64,000 nt of DNA. Origin: Acidobacteriaceae bacterium. Its GTDB lineage: Bacteria; Acidobacteriota; Terriglobia; Terriglobales; Acidobacteriaceae. The DNA is taken from the NCBI GenBank assembly GCA_025355505.1, contig JANXZM010000023.1, positions 1 through 64,000 of the forward strand, read 5' to 3'. The notes below the pieces were generated by a model. That model was not told where the DNA came from. It saw nothing but the letters and a program-made list of their open reading frames with translations, and searched no databases. Positions 61,818-64,000 of this stretch are shown one piece after another (the stretch's first letter is position 1; each line of letters begins with the position of its first letter). A program made the translations under genes and the position numbers.

Positions 61818-64000
61818 TTGCTCAAACTCAAGAAGCTGCAAATCCTGGGATTCAAGTCGTTCTGCGATCGCACCGAACTGAAATTTCCTGGCGAAGGCAT
61901 CGCCGCCATCGTCGGCCCCAACGGCTGCGGCAAGTCCAACATCGCCGACGCCATTTCCTGGGTGCTCGGTGAGCAGTCGGCGAAGTCGCTGCGCGGCTCG
62001 CGCATGGAAGATGTGATCTTCTCCGGCACGCGCGACCGCAATCCAACCGGCATGGCGGAAGTGTGCCTGACTCTCATTGACCCCGAAATTTATGGCGGGC
62101 CGGATACCAACGCGCCTACCGCGATCGAGATTCAAGACGACCTACCTTCGGCGGGAATAAACTGCGAAGAAAACTGGGACGAAGCGGAGATCCGCGCCCA
62201 GGCCGCCGCGGAAACCGAACAGGCCGTCGAGGAAGCCCAACCCGGAAAGACCGAAGAGCTTGAAGACGAGACCGCGTTCGAAGCGTCGGCCAATGAATCA
62301 CAAGCCAACCAAGCTTCAGCGAACCACGCCGCCGTGGCAGTCCTCGGACCGCAGGTGGTTCTGAAAATCCGCCGCCGCAAATTCAATTCGCAGCAGCACC
62401 ACGCCGGAGAAATTTCGGTAACGCGCCGGTTGTTCCGCAGCGGCGACAGCGAGTACCTGCTAAATGGAAAACTGTGCCGATTGCGTGACATCCAGGAACT
62501 GTTCATGGGAACCGGTCTTGGGCCGGAGTCCTACGCACTCATCGAGCAGGGACGCATCGGTCAGATTCTGAGCAGCCGTCCGACCGACCGCCGCGCCATC
62601 ATTGAAGAAGCGGCTGGGATTACGAAATTCAAAACGAAAAAACGTCTTGCTGAGGCGCGGCTCGAAGACGCCAGGACGAATCTGCACCGCGTGAACGACA
62701 TTTTCGAAGAGGTCACGCGGCAGATGAACTCGCTCAAGCGCCAGGCCGGCAAGGCCGAACGCTATGCCAGGCTGCGCGACGAGATGCGCGCCAAGCTGCG
62801 GGTTGTGCTCGCCAGCAAATTCACCCAAATGGATCGGGAGGCCGTGACTCTCGAAACCCAGATCCAGCAACTCGGCGAGGAAATCCGGCAGCAAAGCGAC
62901 AGCGTGCAGCAATCCGAAACTGAGCACTCCGCGCGCACGCAGCGCGGATACGCGATCGAGACCGAGACCCGGCAGAATCGCGACCGGCTCAACCAGATCG
63001 CCATCGAAGGCGATCGCGGAAAAGCGCGCATCCGCACCAACCAAGAGCGCTGCGCGGAACTGATCGTTCGCACCGCATCCGCGGAAGCGGAACTGGCCCA
63101 GGCCCTGCAACGGCTCGCGGCGCTTGAGGAAGAACGCGATGGTCACCGGCAAGTACTCGACTCAGCGGCTGCCGATCTCGCGGCGGCCCAGCAGGAACTT
63201 GCCCTCAGCCAGCAGGAAACGGCATGCGCGGCCAGCAACCTGGCGATGCTGGAACAGGAGCAGGAGTCGCATCGCGCCTCCATTCTGGAGGCCGTCGGCG
63301 GAGCCTCCAATCTCCGCAACCAGCTCACGCAGTCCCAGGAGCGGCTGGCGGGCATCGGCCGCGAGGAGCAGCGTCTGCGGGCCGAGATCGCAACCGCTTC
63401 GTCGCAATCGGAAACCTTCGGCGGACAACGCGGTCAGATTGCTCTGGAATTCGAAAGCGTTTCGCAGCGAGCCAGTGGCCTGACCACTGAGATCGCGGGC
63501 CTGCGTCAGACCCTCGAAACCAAGCGCTCTGCCGAAAACGAAACCAAGAAGCATCTCGACTCGATCCGTTCCGAATTCGCTACGGCACTTGGCAAAAAGG
63601 GATCGCTTGAAGCGGTCATCGCTGAGCACGGTTATTCCACCGAATCGGTGCGGCGGCTTTTTCAATCCGGCGCAATGCAGGGCGGAAATACCCCCGCCGG
63701 TGTCCTCGCCGATTTCCTTGAAGTCGAACCTCGCTATGAGCGCGTCGTCGAAGATTTTCTGCGCGACGAACTGAACTACGTTGTGGTTAAGTCGTGGGAC
63801 GCCGCCGCCGAAGGCCTGCGCCTGCTGCAATCCGACGTCAACGGGCGCGCCACTTTCCTTGTGCATCCCGAGGACTCGCAGGCCAAGTTTTCCTTTCTCA
63901 AGGATGAAAGCCATCACTACTCTCCTCTCAACGACACGGTCCTCCCGCTGAAAAACTCGATTCGCGTGCTGAACGGATTCGGCAAGTCGCTCGAAGTGAT
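61818..64000 (+). CDS. smc: Chromosome segregation protein SMC, N-terminal part (cut by window edge)
   Basis: The first 727 codons are present, starting at TTG 61818 with AAGGAG five bases upstream. The ATPase head has GPNGCGKSN (Walker A, 33-41) and later LIEQGRIGQILSSRPTDRRA. Residues 93-197 hold an insertion of about 100 residues, mostly acidic and low-complexity (EEAQPGKTEELEDETAFEA), between the head strands. Coiled coils follow from about residue 260, and the hinge begins near 622 (TPAGVLADFLEVEPRYERVV). The rest, including the second head half, lies beyond 64000. The protein compacts and separates chromosomes, usually with ScpA and ScpB. Confidence 0.95.
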   Translation, partial: MLKLKKLQILGFKSFCDRTELKFPGEGIAAIVGPNGCGKSNIADAISWVLGEQSAKSLRGSRMEDVIFSGTRDRNPTGMAEVCLTLIDPEIYGGPDTNAPTAIEIQDDLPSAGINCEENWDEAEIRAQAAAETEQAVEEAQPGKTEELEDETAFEASANESQANQASANHAAVAVLGPQVVLKIRRRKFNSQQHHAGEISVTRRLFRSGDSEYLLNGKLCRLRDIQELFMGTGLGPESYALIEQGRIGQILSSRPTDRRAIIEEAAGITKFKTKKRLAEARLEDARTNLHRVNDIFEEVTRQMNSLKRQAGKAERYARLRDEMRAKLRVVLASKFTQMDREAVTLETQIQQLGEEIRQQSDSVQQSETEHSARTQRGYAIETETRQNRDRLNQIAIEGDRGKARIRTNQERCAELIVRTASAEAELAQALQRLAALEEERDGHRQVLDSAAADLAAAQQELALSQQETACAASNLAMLEQEQESHRASILEAVGGASNLRNQLTQSQERLAGIGREEQRLRAEIATASSQSETFGGQRGQIALEFESVSQRASGLTTEIAGLRQTLETKRSAENETKKHLDSIRSEFATALGKKGSLEAVIAEHGYSTESVRRLFQSGAMQGGNTPAGVLADFLEVEPRYERVVEDFLRDELNYVVVKSWDAAAEGLRLLQSDVNGRATFLVHPEDSQAKFSFLKDESHHYSPLNDTVLPLKNSIRVLNGFGKSLEV

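Overview
The window looks like a chromosomal segment of a soil Acidobacteriota (Terriglobia / Koribacter-like) bacterium. The reasons are the GC-rich coding sequence, the protein types, the exopolysaccharide export gene set, and dispersed hairpin repeats. One of these repeats reads as VILSEAKDL when translated, a sequence I associate with that phylum. This is an inference from pattern, not a database result.

Positions 1-73 hold the 5' end of an IS3-type transposase gene that runs off the left edge. From 479 to 40092 every recognisable gene lies on the minus strand and forms one very large exopolysaccharide (EPS) locus. Read in the direction of transcription, it starts at 40092 with a NusG-like antiterminator. 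It continues with an AAA+/Fis regulator with a degenerate sigma-54 loop, a Wza-type export protein, an outer-membrane barrel, a Wzz/GumC-type chain-length protein, an ExeA-like ATPase, a CpsD-type kinase and the priming sugar-phosphate transferase. After that come glycosyltransferases, FemAB/GNAT-like transferases, an asparagine-synthetase-like protein, an O-antigen ligase/polymerase and two Wzx flippases. There is also a NodB-deacetylase/GT2 fusion, a secreted beta-helix protein, an FAD monooxygenase, an ATP-grasp ligase, an unrecognised duplicated four-cysteine protein and a CDP-sugar set (RfbF, RfbG, an RmlC-like epimerase, a SAF-domain oxidoreductase). The last genes are a PIG-L deacetylase, a broken GT39 gene and two small exported proteins. 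A tRNA-Thr(CGU)-like gene lies inside the locus and overlaps the end of a GNAT gene. The enzyme set predicts a deacetylated, possibly amino-acid-decorated polysaccharide containing a CDP-derived deoxysugar.

A LuxR-type regulator with an atypical receiver is transcribed divergently at 40739. It is followed by a pseudokinase-TonB fusion (41951-43276, minus) and a small PPOX flavoprotein that ends at an in-frame TGA. From 43952 the window is mostly housekeeping. The plus-strand group gap, pgk, macro-domain hydrolase, tpiA and purQ is followed by fabH (minus), a zinc-ribbon membrane protein and a Fur-family regulator. Next come a large penicillin-acylase-family hydrolase carrying an in-frame repeat insertion, a beta-propeller lipoprotein, a patatin lipase and a decayed toxin-antitoxin pair. 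The right end holds the homocysteine methyltransferase/MTHFR fusion, xseB, a small receiver protein with a strong terminator, ispA, and the first 727 codons of smc, which runs off the right edge.

Several families of dispersed palindromic repeats occur between the housekeeping genes. Five are described: a GCGGAC hairpin, a TAGAGACG hairpin, a GGAGAGCCGGGCG hairpin, a GTATCAGGGCATCGC hairpin and the CCTGAGCGAAGCGAAGG repeat. They concentrate at 50725-51563, upstream of the acylase.
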